64,000 bases of DNA from Strigamia acuminata (GCA_949358305.1 OX442316.1:3162001-3226000), one strand, 5' to 3'. Shown: positions 20,830 through 33,236, counted from the first letter of the stretch. Numbers and translations: made by a program. The notes: generated by a model from the sequence alone, not told the origin.

Positions 20830-23800
20830 TTATTCAATTTTCTCGCGCGGTATCCTGAACGTGTACAAGACGTCGATCAACATAAAAGCGACGCAGATAT
20901 AAAACGGTAGAAGATAAAATAAATCCACGACAAAAAACACAACGGAAATGGATAAAATCCGAAGCAGCCAAACGGTGCCAACGACAATCCACCTTAAAAT
21001 AAATTAATTAATTTTAATAAATTAAAAATTCGCCGTTTTTATTTTTTTTATTTCTCACCTAGGTGTCGTGGAAGCTTCCTCGACCCAGCAAAACACGACG
21101 GACGCGATCAAAACGGACGCAGGGACGAAAGAGTGATCCAAATGTAATTGGAAATCGAATTTCAAGTTCTTCACCCACACCATTAGACAGGGAACGGTGG
21201 TGAGCCAAGTGAGAACGTAGAGAAGTAAAAGCGAGAAATGGACGTGCGCCGCTAACGACAGATATCCGACTTGGCGACCCCTGTTTACAGCCGTGTTTAA
21301 TTGACCCCGAAGTTGACCAACCTAAAAAAAAATTTAAATTAAAAATTTAATCAATTTTTCTTTCATTGTATCTGTTTTTCTTGATTTTTATCGATTTTAT
21401 TTTTTATTTTTATCGATTTTATTTTTTATTTTTATCAATTTTATTTTTATCGATTTTATTTTTTATTTTTATCGATTTTATTTCTTATTTTTATCAATTT
21501 TATTTTTTATTTTTATTGATTTTATTTTTTATTTTTATCGATTTTATTTTTTATTTTTTATCTGTTTTTCTTGATATTTATCGATTGTTCTTGATTTTTA
21601 TCGGTTTTTCTTGATTTTTCTCGTTTTTGTCTTGATTTTAACGTTTTTTTCTTAATTTTTATCGATTTTTCTTGATTTTTCTTGGTTTTTCTTGATTTTT
21701 ATTTTTTTTCTTGATTTTTATCGATTTTTCTTGATTTTATCGATTTTTCTTAATTTTTCTTGATTTTATCGATTTTTCTTAATTTTTATCGATTTTTATC
21801 GATTTTTCTTAATTTTTATCTATTTTTCTTGACTTTTACCTTGCAAATGTAGGCGGAAAACGCGAGTAAGAGGAGTAGACTTCCGCACGACGCTTTGGCG
21901 AATGAAATTAAAAGCGCGGCGATGACGACGAAAGCGATGGGGAAGCGTTGTCGGCTTTTCAGCTCGCCCGGTTCCATTTGGAAGCGACTGTAGAAGAGGA
22001 AGGAGGAGCAGCGAGCGATGATGGCGATAGGAATGATTAGAAGTTGAGTGAGGAATTGGACAAAGACGAGAGCGCAGAAGTAGAGGAGGAGGAGTGTTCC
22101 TGGCAGTTTGAAGTGGTCAAATTCGAATTGGAGTTGCGGTAGATTTGAGATGAAGTCGACCAGCTGGATTTGCTCGTGAATCCTAGAAAGAACAAACGGG
22201 AATAAAATAAATAAATAAATAATTGGTTTAAAGTAGAGAAATGCAGTTCATTTATGAAAAATAGTCAGTTTGGACAAAAAAATACACATTTTAGACACCA
22301 AGTATGCATTTTGTGCATATAAAAATGTATTTTTAGATGCAAATTTGCATTTTAGACACATAAAAATATGTTATTAAATGTAAATATGCATTTTAGACAC
22401 ATAAAAATGTGTTATTAGATCAAAAGGTCCATTTTAGACACACAAAAATATATTTTTGGATGGAAATGTGTGTTTTATACATTCAAAAATGTGTTATTAG
22501 ATACAAATATGCATTTCAGACACATAAAAATGTGTTTTTAGATGCAAATATTTATTTTTTAGATCCAAATATCTATTTCATGCGTGTAAAAAATGTTTTT
22601 AAATCCAAATGTACATTTTAGACATAAAAATATAATTTCGGATGGAAATTTGTGTTTTATACATTTAAAAACGAATTTTTAGATATTATTACATCTAAAT
22701 ATGCATTTCTAGCTCGCTTACTTGCAACTATATAAAAGCACATAAGTCGGGAGAACCAAAGTGAGGCACATTCTGTACGGCGACAGCGAATCCAACAAAG
22801 ACGGACATTTCCCTTTAAAAGAAAACAAATAAACAAAAAATAACTTTAATCAATTTTAAAAAAAAATCAAATCGTAGTCGTCACCATCTTTCGCGTAGGC
22901 CGACAACTGAGCGGCCATAATCTCGATCAACATCGCAGCGGACACGACGAAAATTTGCGGCGAATAATGGCGGACGATTTGTCCCAAAATGTCGGGAAAC
23001 GCGGCGGAAACCACGATCCGAAACTGACAGTGCGGATCCAAATAAAAGTGAAGCTGTGGGTCGGAATACGGCGCATCGGGCTTCGACGACTGCAGTTTAA
23101 CGACGCTCCAGCCGCCATTTGTGCAATTAATCTGCGTGTAAACGTCCTCGTTGTTCCAAGGCACGTAAAAGCGCATGACGGAAGTGAAATCTGCAAAATT
23201 AAATTAAATTTTAACGGTTTTTTGATGATTGTGCGCGTATTTTTCACCGTTTTTGCATTTTTTGCACAATGGAGTGACTTTGACGCTGTAAGCTTGCCAT
23301 AGTGCATTGAAACCGACCAACGTGATGTTATAAAAGACGGCGTTTAGAACTGTTTTGGGGATTCGGAGCGACGTGAACAGTAAGTTGTAGGATAAGTATG
23401 GGACGGCAAAGTTCTGATGTCTGTCGTCGAGCCCGTATACTTCGGAAAAAATTTCGACTTTGTCCGTGGTTGGTTGAACTTGAACGACAACGTGCGTTTG
23501 CTCTTTCCAATCGGTTAGACGAAGGTGAACCGATTTGCTGAATCCGTCCGGTGATGGTAGAAGGCGCACGCGTTTAATTACAGTCGCTTTGTCGCTAGGA
23601 GAAATGAAAAAATCAATAAGAATAAGATTTCGGATGCGTTTTTAATCAATTTTTTTTTGTTGTAGTTTTATGGATTTTAATTGATTGTTTCGTAGTTCTG
23701 TGTATTTTAATCGATTATTTTGAAGTTTTGTTTATTTAAATCGATTATTTTGAATTTTTGTGTATTTTAATCGATTATTTTGAATTTTTGCATATTTTAA

Positions 23801-26659
23801 TAGATTATTTTGAATTTTTGTGTATTTTAATCGATTATTTTGAATTTTTGCATATTTTAATCGATTATTTTGAATTTTTGTGTATTTTAATCGATTATTT
23901 TGAATTTTTGTGTATTTTAATCGATTATTTTGAATTTTTGCATATTTTAATAGATTATTTTGAATTTTTGTGTATTTTAATCGATTATTTTGAATTTTTG
24001 CATATTTTAATCGATTATTTTGAACTTTTGCATATTTTAATCGATTATTTTGAATTTTTGTGTATTTTAATCGATTATTTTGAATTTTTGCATATTTTAA
24101 TCGATTATTTTGAATTTTTGTGTATTTTAATCGATTATTTTGAATTTTTGCATATTTTAATCGATTATTTTGAATTTTTGAGTATTTAAATCGATTAAAT
24201 TGAATTTTTGTGTATTTTAATCGATTATTATTGATTTTTACCATAAATATTTGCCGTTAATTTCTACATTTGCCTTGCAAAACATGATCCAATCGTGGGA
24301 ATGAACATTTCGGCCGATAACGACTAAATTTCCGTCGCGGCGAATGGGAATGGCAAAATATTGCAACGACGTTACCTACAAAATTGATGAAATTATTGGA
24401 AAAATTATTTTTACAAAATAAATTATTTATTTTTAACCTTTGATTGGATGTACGTCCAAGACGACTTCCTCTGCTCGTTCCACACGCCTTTTGGATTAAT
24501 CACAGATGTCGTGTTTAGTCGCGTTATCGCATCGTACGACAACTTGACGTGTTTGCGCATAAAATGGTAATTCAAGATGGCGGCACGTTTCGATGGAACC
24601 GTGTTCAACTGAATAGAAATAAATAAATAAACTATTTAATTAATCAAAAAAATTTAAAATTAATCCAACTTGATTAAATTTTAAATACTTGTCTGGTCTG
24701 GTGATGAATTAAATCAAACATTGAACGCACAACGGCCATTACCAGTTGTTTGCACCACACAATTCCATTGTGATCGGTCGATAACCAAATATTAGAAATC
24801 GCACTCGTCTAAAAGATTATAAAATTCAATTATTTCAGTGCTGACGGACAAAGCAATGCAGTTTTTAACAGAAAATCGACGATTTTAAGAGCAAAATGCA
24901 TTTTCAACACCAAAAATGCATTTTTCAGTGCATAAATTATCGTTTTAGGTGCACGAATTGTCGTTTTAGGTGACGAATTGTCGTTTTATGTGCACGAATT
25001 GTTGTTTTATGTGCACAAATATTTTTTTAAGACTAAAATCAGCTATTTTAAATGAAAAAATGCATCTTTTAATACCAAAATTGCATTTTTAAGACGAAAA
25101 TTGAATTTTTAAGACAAAAATTGAATTTTTAACACGAAAATTGAAGTTTTAACATGAAAATTGAATTTTTAAGACGAAAATTGAATTTTTAAAACGAAAA
25201 TTGAATTTTTAAGACGAAAATTGAATTTTTAAGACGAAAATTGAATTTTTAAGACGAAAATTGCAATTTTTCCGTGCAAAATTGCTCATTTTTGAAGAAA
25301 ACTCCATTTTACCAAACATTGCAAGTCCATAACATGCGATTTATTCGATTCAAGAGTCGTCAAACGACTCGGAACCAAAACATCTCGATGTCCGCTGCCG
25401 AACGAAACGAAATTGACGTGACTTAATGCGGATTCACGATGCTCCGTCCAGTACGAGTTGACTTTTTCGTAAAACGATTTCAAATACAAATCGAAATGCG
25501 TGATAGGTTGATGCGGCGACGCTTTCGTGAATATCACAGCTACACTCTTCGCGTCGAAATCCGCCAACGTAAACAAGGCACGTGCAATCACGCCGCCCTA
25601 AAAAAATCAAAATAATTATAAAAATTGTTTAAAATTTTTATTTCTTTACCATCGAATGACCGACTAGGATGACCGAAATTGGCGACGACGTTTTGGACGA
25701 CTCGTACAACTTTAAAATCCGTTTTATCGACGCGTGAACGAATTCTGAATGGAATTTTCAATTTTTTTTCAATTTTTTGCGACTTTTGCGAATATTTTTG
25801 CCGTGTTACCCGTTTGTGCTTGTAAGGTGAGTCCGTACAAAGCTGAGTATTCCTAAAATAAAGAGGAATTGGTTAAATTCGGGTTTGTTTTTTGGTTTAA
25901 TCGAATCAAACCTCGTTTAAATCCACGGAAAAATAATTAAAATGAAATGAATAGTCCACAGACATTCTATACGCAACCGATGCGAGGGATCGCACTTGTT
26001 TGTAACTACCGGCATTCCCGGGAATGAATAAAACTGGAACTCCATGATAATTTTTCGTCCTAAAATAAAAAAAAAATTGAAAAAAGCGAAAAAAGCGAAT
26101 TTTTCGCTCAAAAAAATTAAAAAAATTTTAAAAAAATTGAACAAAATTGAATAAAATTGACAAAAATTGAACAAAATTGAACAAAATTGACAAAAATTGA
26201 AAAAAGTTGCACAAAATTGATGAAAATTGATGAAAATTTAACAAAATTGCAAAAAATTGAAAGAAAATCGAATTTTTGGGACGAAAACGAGGCAAACTCA
26301 CCTCAGGCTTTCCGCATACCGGCTGAAAAAATAAATTCAAAGTTTATTCGGTGGGAAATTTGTTTTATGCAACATCTTACCCTTCTCCGTACGCGTATAA
26401 TTTGTAGTGTGGGAATTGATTGTGCAGATCGGGGGGCAACGCAATGGGCTTCGCCGCAATGAAAGGGAATTAAATAATGCGTTAATCGTGCGATCGTTAC
26501 GTATTTCGCTATAAAACTTACAATGTATTCGGGGTTTTCGTACATATAGGTCATTTTGCATTGATTGCTCTCAAAATTCGTGAAATAATCGTAGATGCCG
26601 ATTAGGAATAGGCACGGCAACACAACAGCAGACAGCATTTTCACCGCCGCCTCCGCCAT
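20830..26659 (-). CDS. PGAP1: GPI inositol-deacylase PGAP1
   Basis: ER membrane lipase that removes the acyl chain from the inositol of GPI anchors before ER exit. The start [20 protein letters not shown] is a signal-anchor, followed by [18 protein letters not shown], the family's N-terminal block. The next exons give [20 protein letters not shown], then [19 protein letters not shown] (about 26035-26300). The alpha/beta-hydrolase nucleophile elbow VGHSM is encoded at about 25645-25665 and continues [15 protein letters not shown], then a Pro-His block ([13 protein letters not shown]). Middle exons (22856-24600) form the lumenal region. The C-terminal third (20830-22200) is a string of hydrophobic segments, several transmembrane helices, ending RIPREKIE then TAA at 20830-20832. 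Family length is about 900 residues, compatible with the exons seen. Introns contain at least five separate minisatellites. Confidence 0.9.
21375..21835. repeat. AT-rich minisatellite (TTTTTATCGATTTTA) in PGAP1 intron
   Basis: Tandem variants of 'tttttatcgattttattt' and, further right, 'ttgatttttatcgatttttc'. The unit length drifts from about 24 to about 15 bp across the array. All of it is intronic. Confidence 0.85.
22250..22700. repeat. Degenerate ~45-bp repeat with 'atgcattttagacacataaaa'
   Basis: About ten diverged copies alternating 'atgcattttagacacataaa' and 'atgtgttattagatgcaaat'. The array is intronic to PGAP1. An apparent 70-codon open frame is a by-product of the repeat. Confidence 0.8.
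23640..24240. repeat. 30-bp minisatellite in PGAP1 intron
   Basis: About 20 copies of a 30-bp unit, core 'attttaatcgattattttga', with two alternating variants (tgtatttt and catatttt) that swap irregularly along the array. The unit length is a multiple of three, so it produces long open frames on both strands (a 10-residue peptide period) that are not genes. Confidence 0.92.
24850..25275. repeat. ~20-bp minisatellite (AAGACGAAAATTGAATTTTT)
   Basis: The left half has variants with 'gtgcacgaattgtcgtttta'; the right half (25080-25265) is nine or so regular copies of AAGACGAAAATTGAATTTTT. It is intronic to PGAP1. Confidence 0.85.
26095..26275. repeat. Short-unit 'acaaaattga' repeat
   Basis: About 15 copies of a 10-12-bp unit (acaaaattga and variants) in a short PGAP1 intron, on the minus strand reading as T-rich. 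Confidence 0.75.
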
Positions 26660-26821
26660 TTTGACGGCAGAACAAAACCGCTCCTGCTCGGAGCAAATTC
26701 GCTCATTGTAGTGACGTCAAATTATTTTACTACAATGTTGCTATTTTTATTAGGATAAATTTTTATTATAAATAATTCTTCAAAATATGTCTTTTAAAAA
26801 AATTTAAATCGCATTGATTAT

Positions 26822-27064
26822 TTAGCGAAAGCACAGTCCATAGAATTCTATGGACTGTGGCGAAAGCCTGGCGCCATCTTGGGCTACCTTTATAAACTTG
26901 GAAAATATAAATCGTAAAATGTAATTCGTTGAAAAATTTGCCCATATTAACACATAGAAAAGAAAAGAAATAAAATCGGAATATTTAACCGTATCTTCTT
27001 TCGATAATTTTCGTAGTTCTGCACAGGGAGACATCCAATCATGGCTCTTGTCACTATTGGCCAA
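26822..27064 (-). CDS. Possible small single-pass membrane protein, 80 aa
   Basis: Open frame starting MANSDKSHDWMSPCAELRKL with one clear hydrophobic helix (ISFLFYVLIWANF) followed by a basic segment. It lies just upstream of PGAP1 on the same strand and its ATG is in a plausible context. The frame may leave at a donor near 26885 (AAG|GTAGCC), in which case the last 20 residues, which run through a perfect palindrome, are not native. I do not recognise the family. It could equally be upstream non-coding sequence. Confidence 0.3.
   Translation of the reverse strand: MANSDKSHDWMSPCAELRKLSKEDTVKYSDFISFLFYVLIWANFSTNYILRFIFSKFIKVAQDGARLSPQSIEFYGLCFR
26832..26859. repeat. Perfect 28-bp palindrome flanked by 7-bp direct repeats
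   Basis: Each half is CACAGTCCATAGAA and its exact complement, meeting at GAATTC. Immediately outside lie identical heptamers GCGAAAG (26825-26831 and 26860-26866), which look like a target-site duplication. It is either a minimal deletion derivative of a transposon or an excision scar. Confidence 0.7.
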
Positions 27065-27069
27065 TCACA

Positions 27070-28374
27070 TCGCTCCATTTATCGTGGACAAAAGATGGCG
27101 CCAAATACGATTTTTCGACTGTTTGTTCCGATTTGTGACATAGCTTTTTATCACGTTTTAGAAATTTGTGAGAGGAATTTTATAACCGAGAACCGAAAAA
27201 TTTAAAATGCCAAGAATATTTGAATTTTATTTTATTCATAAAAATAGTTCTATGATGTGGCACAGTAACCAATAACTTACGGACCGATATCATCAGGGTC
27301 GACTAAAGGTCCATCAGCAACCTGTGCGATTGTTTTTATGCACCCCATTGGTCATTGCATGACCAACTGGTCGCCACCAGTCGGCACTGGCAACATCAAC
27401 AAGAGGATCCTCAGCAGCTCCTACGACGTACGTATCGTCGGAGCTGCATTCTGATTGCAGCCAATCAGGACAAAAGATTACACAAGGTCTCTTCGTGGCT
27501 TGATCGCCATCTTGGAGACAGTTGGATCCTCAGTCCCGTGCTGACTGCTTGTGATAACTCTGATTAAAGTGACAATGGCGACTGCCATCGCAACAAGAGG
27601 CGAGATTGCCCTCAAGTCCGGAATGACTTGACACAACTTGATCGCCGTGCTGCAAAGCACGGCCGGCAATGTAATTCGACCACGCTGCCCATGTGGTCCT
27701 CGACCATGTGGTCAGCGTTTGGACTGGGCTGGGTTGCTGCAAGGCAACCCAGCGACCTAGCCGATAACATGGTGGATGCACAACCCATGTGTTGTACTTA
27801 ATCGTGAATGGTGTCCAAACGCCCGATGGTCCTCCGCTGGCCATGAGGCGACAGACCGCCCCTCACAATTGTTTTCAATGCTTGTCGGTGAATTTTCGAC
27901 GCATTACACTGCAGAAATGAATCAATTTAATTTAGTGTGTTAAATGGAAATAAATTAGATGTAAATGTCATGTTTAAAAAATGCGCCCCATTCATCTTGG
28001 CGCCCTGCGCAGTTGCACCGCTCGATCCTGTCTTGAGCCGGTCCTGATGGGCATCACGTTTTGTCCCAATGTGTTACCGACCGGTAACCTAACATTGCTC
28101 CACTAAGTCTACACAAGCTCAATCTTTGCGTTTCAATGGAAAAGTGGTGGATCATAGCTAAAACAATAGCTGGATTCTTTTGATTTGATTTTATTGATTT
28201 TTTTAAAATTATTTACAAATATTTTAAACAATTGAAACTGAGATGGACGATGCAGCGTTTATTAAATGCAGCTATTGTGTTTGGAAAGCAATAGAAATTA
28301 ATTATACAGGATACGCTACTCGTTTATCTACATCTACACTATCAAGTGAATTCATTTCAACTTGCTATTACAAG
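27070..28374. other. Intergenic with GC-rich repeat segment
   Basis: 27290-27870 is GC-rich against AT-rich flanks and contains nested short inverted repeats (for example ggttgctgcaaggcaacc near 27730). A 104-codon frame on the minus strand has no recognisable domain. 27985-28060 resembles, inverted, the dispersed fragment at 1745-2010. This is probably degenerate transposon DNA. The last 200 bp are conserved upstream of the two later copies of the 8-Cys gene. Confidence 0.45.
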
Positions 28375-28911
28375 ATGAAACTGTTGTTTGTTTGTTTGCT
28401 TTTGCTTTCGTCTTGTTGCTGCACGAATGCAGTGAGCCAAGATCTAATTAAAGCGGATTTGGAGCTAAATTGGAGATTAGTGACCATTTGTAGAGATGGG
28501 GATCTAATCTGTGAAGACCTTTTCAGTAATCCTGACAAAGAGGGAACTGAGGCAGACATCACATCAAGGAAGAAAGAGACAAATCCCACTGGCATAGCAG
28601 CAAGGACGACCTTGATCACATGGAGCGGTTTTTACCGAAAATGCATGCTGAACGTGCTTGGCTCATTGAGCTATGCATTTTGTAGTACTATATTATATTA
28701 TATTGTATTATATTGTATTACATTATATATGTTTCGTCTATTTGTTACAGAAACGAAAGAACAAGCAATGCAAAATATTTGCAAATATTTGACGTGCTGG
28801 GCGACAAAGACAAATAAAGACAAAGACAAAAAGACACTTGTTTACTCGTACATAAATACAACGATAACCAAAAATGGATGGATGGATGGAACCTGCAAAT
28901 GTGAATACTAA
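28375..28911 (+). CDS. Secreted 8-Cys protein, tandem copy 1 (156 aa)
   Basis: Exon 1 28375-28684, exon 2 28751-28911; the intron is a short TATTA-rich sequence with GT-AG ends. The signal peptide is MKLLFVCLLLLSSCCCTNA. The mature protein keeps the family pattern: ICRDGDLIC, KCMLNVLG, an F-C just before the splice site, ICKYLTCW, and a C-terminal CKC. Compared with copies 2 and 3 it carries about 22 extra residues after NPDKEGTE (ITSRKKETNPTGIAARTTLI). The alternative unspliced reading adds a hydrophobic stretch and is unlikely because all three copies keep the splice sites. Upstream ATGs (from 28243) are in frame but lie in a region that is 5' UTR in the paralogues. Family unrecognised; extracellular role inferred only from the signal peptide and cysteines. 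Confidence 0.72.
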   Translation: MKLLFVCLLLLSSCCCTNAVSQDLIKADLELNWRLVTICRDGDLICEDLFSNPDKEGTEADITSRKKETNPTGIAARTTLITWSGFYRKCMLNVLGSLSYAFCSTILYYIVLYCITLYMFRLFVTETKEQAMQNICKYLTCWATKTNKDKDKKTLVYSYINTTITKNGWMDGTCKCEY

Positions 28912-31497
28912 AATTCGAATAAAAACCATCCTGTCTTTTTTTATAGTGTAGTATCCTCAACTACGCCATTGAAATTATATCTGTATCTATTACAATGATC
29001 ACACGTGATCAAACAATTCAATTTAATTAAATCGATTGTGTGTAAAGGTTGCCAATTCATTGATTGGCGTATTCATTTCTGGGCTACAAATTCAACATTA
29101 AACTCGAATAAAAACGTTTACTTATGTGTACCGAACAGTTACCGTATTTTTATTGATGTGGTGGTGATTCTGGATGCTATGGACGTCGTAGAGCCGGTGG
29201 GTGATGAATTGAAGCCTACGGTTTCTTTATAAAAGTATTTCAAAATGTTATTAATACATTCGTGATACCATATTTGATTGTTCTGCATCTAGATGTCAGT
29301 ATTACTGCCGGCATTTCCATCGTCGGTTGTATAATCACATTTTAAGTGTCCAGAAACTTGTATGATTTCCCTTTTTTTTGTATTTACTCCATTGGAATGC
29401 TCAATAAAATAAAGTAAAGTAAAGTAATCGGTTTGTAAACATCCGCCATCTTGTTAAACAAATCGGAAACTATCCGGTTATCACTAATAGATACCCACGA
29501 TAGAAGTTATACTGTATTACCGGTATATATTTGTATTTTATATTTATATTTGTGTTTTAATTTGTTTCCATAAAAAATAAAGAGAATTTTCTTGGCAGAT
29601 CTGATTTTTACTCAAATAGTTGCTGCATTACAGCGCATCAGAATTTATTAGGTTAACATCTTGCACAGTTTGTGGCTGCCATTTTGAATTCTCTGCTTCT
29701 CTGCTTCTCTACACGTGTTTAAGGTTTATATCATTGTTTTATCTTTTATTTGGTTTTAATTTGCAATAATAAAGTTGCTTCATTGTTTGAAACTAAAATA
29801 CGAGAATTGTCTCTATTTTTTTCAAGAGAGACTACTACAGTTTTGGTGATCATGATCACGTATTCACGTGGCATGTTTAACGTAAGGATAATTTTATATA
29901 AGAAATAAGTTCATCCACAACCTAAATTGTTTATCTTTTTTATATACAGTAAGTGCCTGCCGCAAACTTTGTATAGCTAGGAAAGTAACATGACTTGGTC
30001 ACTGCAAGATATGTTATCATTCCACTCAGAAGAAAATACAAGTATATTAGCAAGCAGATCTAATTACTGCTTTGCTATCTTTTGTGAATGGATATAAAGT
30101 TGTACACAAGTTCTGCATTGTCTCTTTAGATGGCACCATCTCTTTCGTTGTAGATGCAGAGATAAAACATATACTCCGTACATTTGTTTGCATTGATAAA
30201 TATAAATTCAAGAACCTTTTCAATTGCTCAAAATAGATGTTTCTGGTATTTTGACCACAAAATAAAATCCACCATTTACATTTGCCCTGACTGCTTCCAT
30301 CACTCTCATCATCTTGTCTTACTGGTGACACACTTTCACTTTCACTTTATCCTTTGCCTTGACCAATGCAGCTCATATTTCAAGCTAGTTTTAAGTAGTG
30401 GTCGTTACGTTCATTCTATATTTATTTTAATATCCGCTCTGTTCATTCTACATTCGTTTTCAGACTAAAAATGAACTTGGAACGAACAAAACGAATGCAA
30501 AATGAACATAGAACATTTGTTTTATCTCCATTTCACTTCATTTTCGTTTATCTCTGCGGTTATTATTAGAGGCCGGCTCTTATATTGAATCGTGTGTCTC
30601 ACTTGTCAGCCGCGGCTCTTAATCGAGGATGGCTACAATTCGAGGGCGACTCTTATTCGAAGAAATGCAGTAGGTCAACTTAAGGCAACTTACACTTCTT
30701 TATTATGAGGCATTCTTGACTTACAACAACTTACAACAAATTATAAGTTATAAGTAGGGTCTGAATAAATAATTTTTATTCAATAAAAGGCCGAAATTGG
30801 CAATTAATGCATATTTTCCAAAAATGAGCAAATAAATGTACATATTTTTATTTTTATTTTGCATATTTTTTATTTTTTATTTACATATTTTTTTTTATTT
30901 TGCATATTTTTATTTTTATTTTGCATATTTTTATTTTTATTTTGCATACGGTATTTTTATTTTTATTTTGCATATTTTTATTTTTATTTTGCATATTTTT
31001 ATTTTAATTTTGCATATTTTTATTTTTATTTTGATGCATATTTTATGCGCCAAACCTCTACTGGCAAAGTGATGGACCCGCAGACCACCACGAAGACAAG
31101 ACTTTAGCGGAGGTACGACAATTAGAATCTGCATGTCAGAGATTTGAATCTTTTATAGGATTTGGATGTAATTCGGAAAGATTTAGATGATTATTTTAAT
31201 AGAAAAAAATGGAAAATATTTTAACTTTTGTCCAATTTTCGACAAAAAATTCAAAATTTTTATAAAATGTAAAGATTTGGGTTCGGATATTCGGGGATTC
31301 GAAAACAATAGCCGGATTCTTTTGAATTTATTGATTTTTTAATTGTTTAAAAATATTTTAAACGATTGAAACTGAGATGAATAATGTTTATTGGATGCAG
31401 CTATTGTTTGAAAAGCAATACAAATTAATTACCATAAACAGGATACGTTTTATACGCTTATCTATCGAGCGAATTCATTTCAATTTGCTGTTTCAAG
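28912..31497. other. Spacer between 8-Cys copies 1 and 2
   Basis: 28920-29270 is the duplicated 3' flank (block 'gtcctcaactac...attgaaattatatctgta', later 'ttaccgtatttttattgatgtg'). 29365-29435 resembles a LINE tail (tactccattggaatgctcaataaaataaagtaaag). 30560-30690 is an 'agccgcggctcttaatcgag' element fragment. 30750-31050 is a hAT-like end with an expanded internal repeat. 31107-31310 is duplicated upstream of copy 3 (35148-35350). Confidence 0.6.
30836..31050. repeat. 22-bp repeat (TTTTTATTTTTATTTTGCATA)
   Basis: About ten copies of TTTTTATTTTTATTTTGCATA-type units, interrupted once by 'cggta'. The flanking sequence (tagggtctgaataaat on the left, atgcatattttatgcg on the right) matches the ends of the hAT-like element at 36214-36752, so the repeat has expanded inside a copy of that element. 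Confidence 0.75.
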
Positions 31498-31964
31498 ATG
31501 AAACTGTTGATTGTTTGTTTCGTTTTGATTTCGTCTTCTTGGTGCACGAATGCAGTGAGCCTAGAACAAGTTAAAGCGGATTTGAACAAAAATTACAAAT
31601 TAGTAGCCCTTTGTATAGAAGCGGATCATTACTGTGAACTCGTTTTCGGTAATCCTGAGAAAGAGAAAACTGAGTCTGGCGTCCCATGGAACGATTTTTA
31701 CCTAAAATGCATGCTAGACGTGCTTGGTCCAATGAGCCACCCATTTTGTGGTATTATATTATTATATTTTATTACATTACATTGCATTATATTATGTATT
31801 ATGTATTTGTTACAGCAACGAAAGAACAAACATTGCAGAATATTTGCAGATATGTGACTTGCTGGGCAAATCTTGGCAAAAAGTCAATTCTGTACACGTA
31901 CACAAATACAACGTTGACCAAACATGGATGGAGGGATGGAATCTGCAAATGTGCTGATCATTAG
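31498..31964 (+). CDS. Secreted 8-Cys protein, tandem copy 2 (133 aa)
   Basis: Exon 1 31498-31750, exon 2 31816-31964, split after TGT G in the same place as the other copies. The signal peptide is MKLLIVCFVLISSSWCTNA. Mature motifs are LCIEADHYC, DFYLKCMLDVLG, PFC, then ATKEQTLQNICRYVTCW, NTTLTKHGW and CKCADH. NTT is a possible N-glycosylation site conserved in all three. It is closer to copy 3 than to copy 1, both in protein and because the homologous upstream sequence extends further, so 2 and 3 are the younger pair. A transposon (32001-32493) has landed just downstream in the 3' UTR. Confidence 0.78.
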
Positions 31965-32000
31965 AATTCGAATGGAAAAAAATTCTGTCTTTTTATGTAG

Positions 32001-32493
32001 TAAGGGGTTTCATTAAATGAGCGATTAGTTGATTACTTTGATTACTTCGATTAGTCGATTACTTGATGTGTCATGTGACTGGATTCAACCAAACCCGAGA
32101 ATAATCATTTCATCAAATAAGCAACTAAGCAACTAATCAAGTAATCATTCCAAACCATGATTTTCTGCTGACTTGGGCCGATTATAAGTGCTCTCTCAAC
32201 TGAAACCAACATGGCGGCGCCAGACCCGCTTCAACTACACAAGGTCATAATTTAACAGTTTGCTCAGTTTAGGTTAAACTGAACACATGAAACAAGTTAG
32301 GTAGTTGTAATTATTATTTGTAGGAACCTTTTTTAAACAATTGATACTTATTTAGGTTAAAATTTAAACAATTGCGCCCATCGTAACAATAATCACATAA
32401 TCAGATTTTTGTTGGGCCCTCAATAATTGAGTGATTATGATTATTGCAATAATCAACTGATCACAATAATCGCTCATTTAATGAAACCCCTTA
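32001..32493. mobile_element. ~490-bp MITE in the 3' UTR of 8-Cys copy 2
   Basis: Inverted ends TAAGGGGTTTCATTAAATGA (32001) and its complement ending CCCCTTA (32493). The other two gene copies lack it: their 3' UTRs run directly from the T-rich tract into 'agtgtcctcaactac', so the insertion followed the duplication. The target duplication is ambiguous (perhaps TGTA). The interior is simple 'gattacttgatta'-type sequence with no open frame. Confidence 0.75.
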
Positions 32494-33236
32494 TTGTATA
32501 GTGTCCTCAACTACATCATTGAAATTATATCTGTGTGTGACCTAAGAAATAAATTCAATTAAATAAATCTGTTGTGTATAAAGGTCATTTTTGGGCTACA
32601 AATTCAATAGTAAACTCGATTAAAAATATTTATTTACGTGTAAGAAACAATTACCGTATTTTTATTCATGTGATGGTAATTCTGGATGCTATAGCCACGT
32701 CACAATGCTGAGCGCCGTAGAGTCGATGGATGAGTTGAAACCCACATCTACACCTACAGTATATTTATGATATAAAAGTATTTCGAAATGTTATATTTAT
32801 AAAAAAAATTATACATTATCACCAGAGGATTCTCCTGATGCTAACAGGATGTAGCGTTTCCTGTAGCCTAGATTTCTTTCGGTTCTCACCATATCCATAA
32901 AGGCTACATTCTGTGTATTTTTTACAATTAATACAACTCTTTGAATACTGAATAATTAATTAACAAAATTTTACATTTAAGGATATTCCTTTCTATACTC
33001 GAGTTGCACTCAAAAAGGCACCTCACAATGTGTACTCCCATTGGTCGAGCCAGTTTACTGGTGTAGTGATCCGGAAAAGTAGACCCAAACACCAAAATTT
33101 AAATACTGAATAATTAATTAACAAAATTTTACATTTAAGGATATTCCTTTCTATGTAGTCATTGGGATACTACAACCTCTATTGACAAAGTGATGGACCC
33201 GCAGACCACCACGAAGAGAAGACTTTAGCGGGGCTA

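Noticed and set aside
23732-24244. Open frames of 143-170 codons on both strands
   Set aside because: Products of the 30-bp minisatellite; a 10-residue peptide repeat on either strand, inside a PGAP1 intron.
28243-28911. 222-residue unspliced version of 8-Cys copy 1
   Set aside because: Includes 5' UTR and a TATTA-rich intron; splice sites at the same place in all three copies give a consistent secreted protein.
29005-29232. 75-codon frame in the 8-Cys spacer
   Set aside because: The paralogous flanks after copies 2 and 3 do not keep the frame.
32009-32490. Functional regulatory region in the 3' UTR of 8-Cys copy 2
   Set aside because: It has transposon-type inverted ends and is absent from the sister genes.
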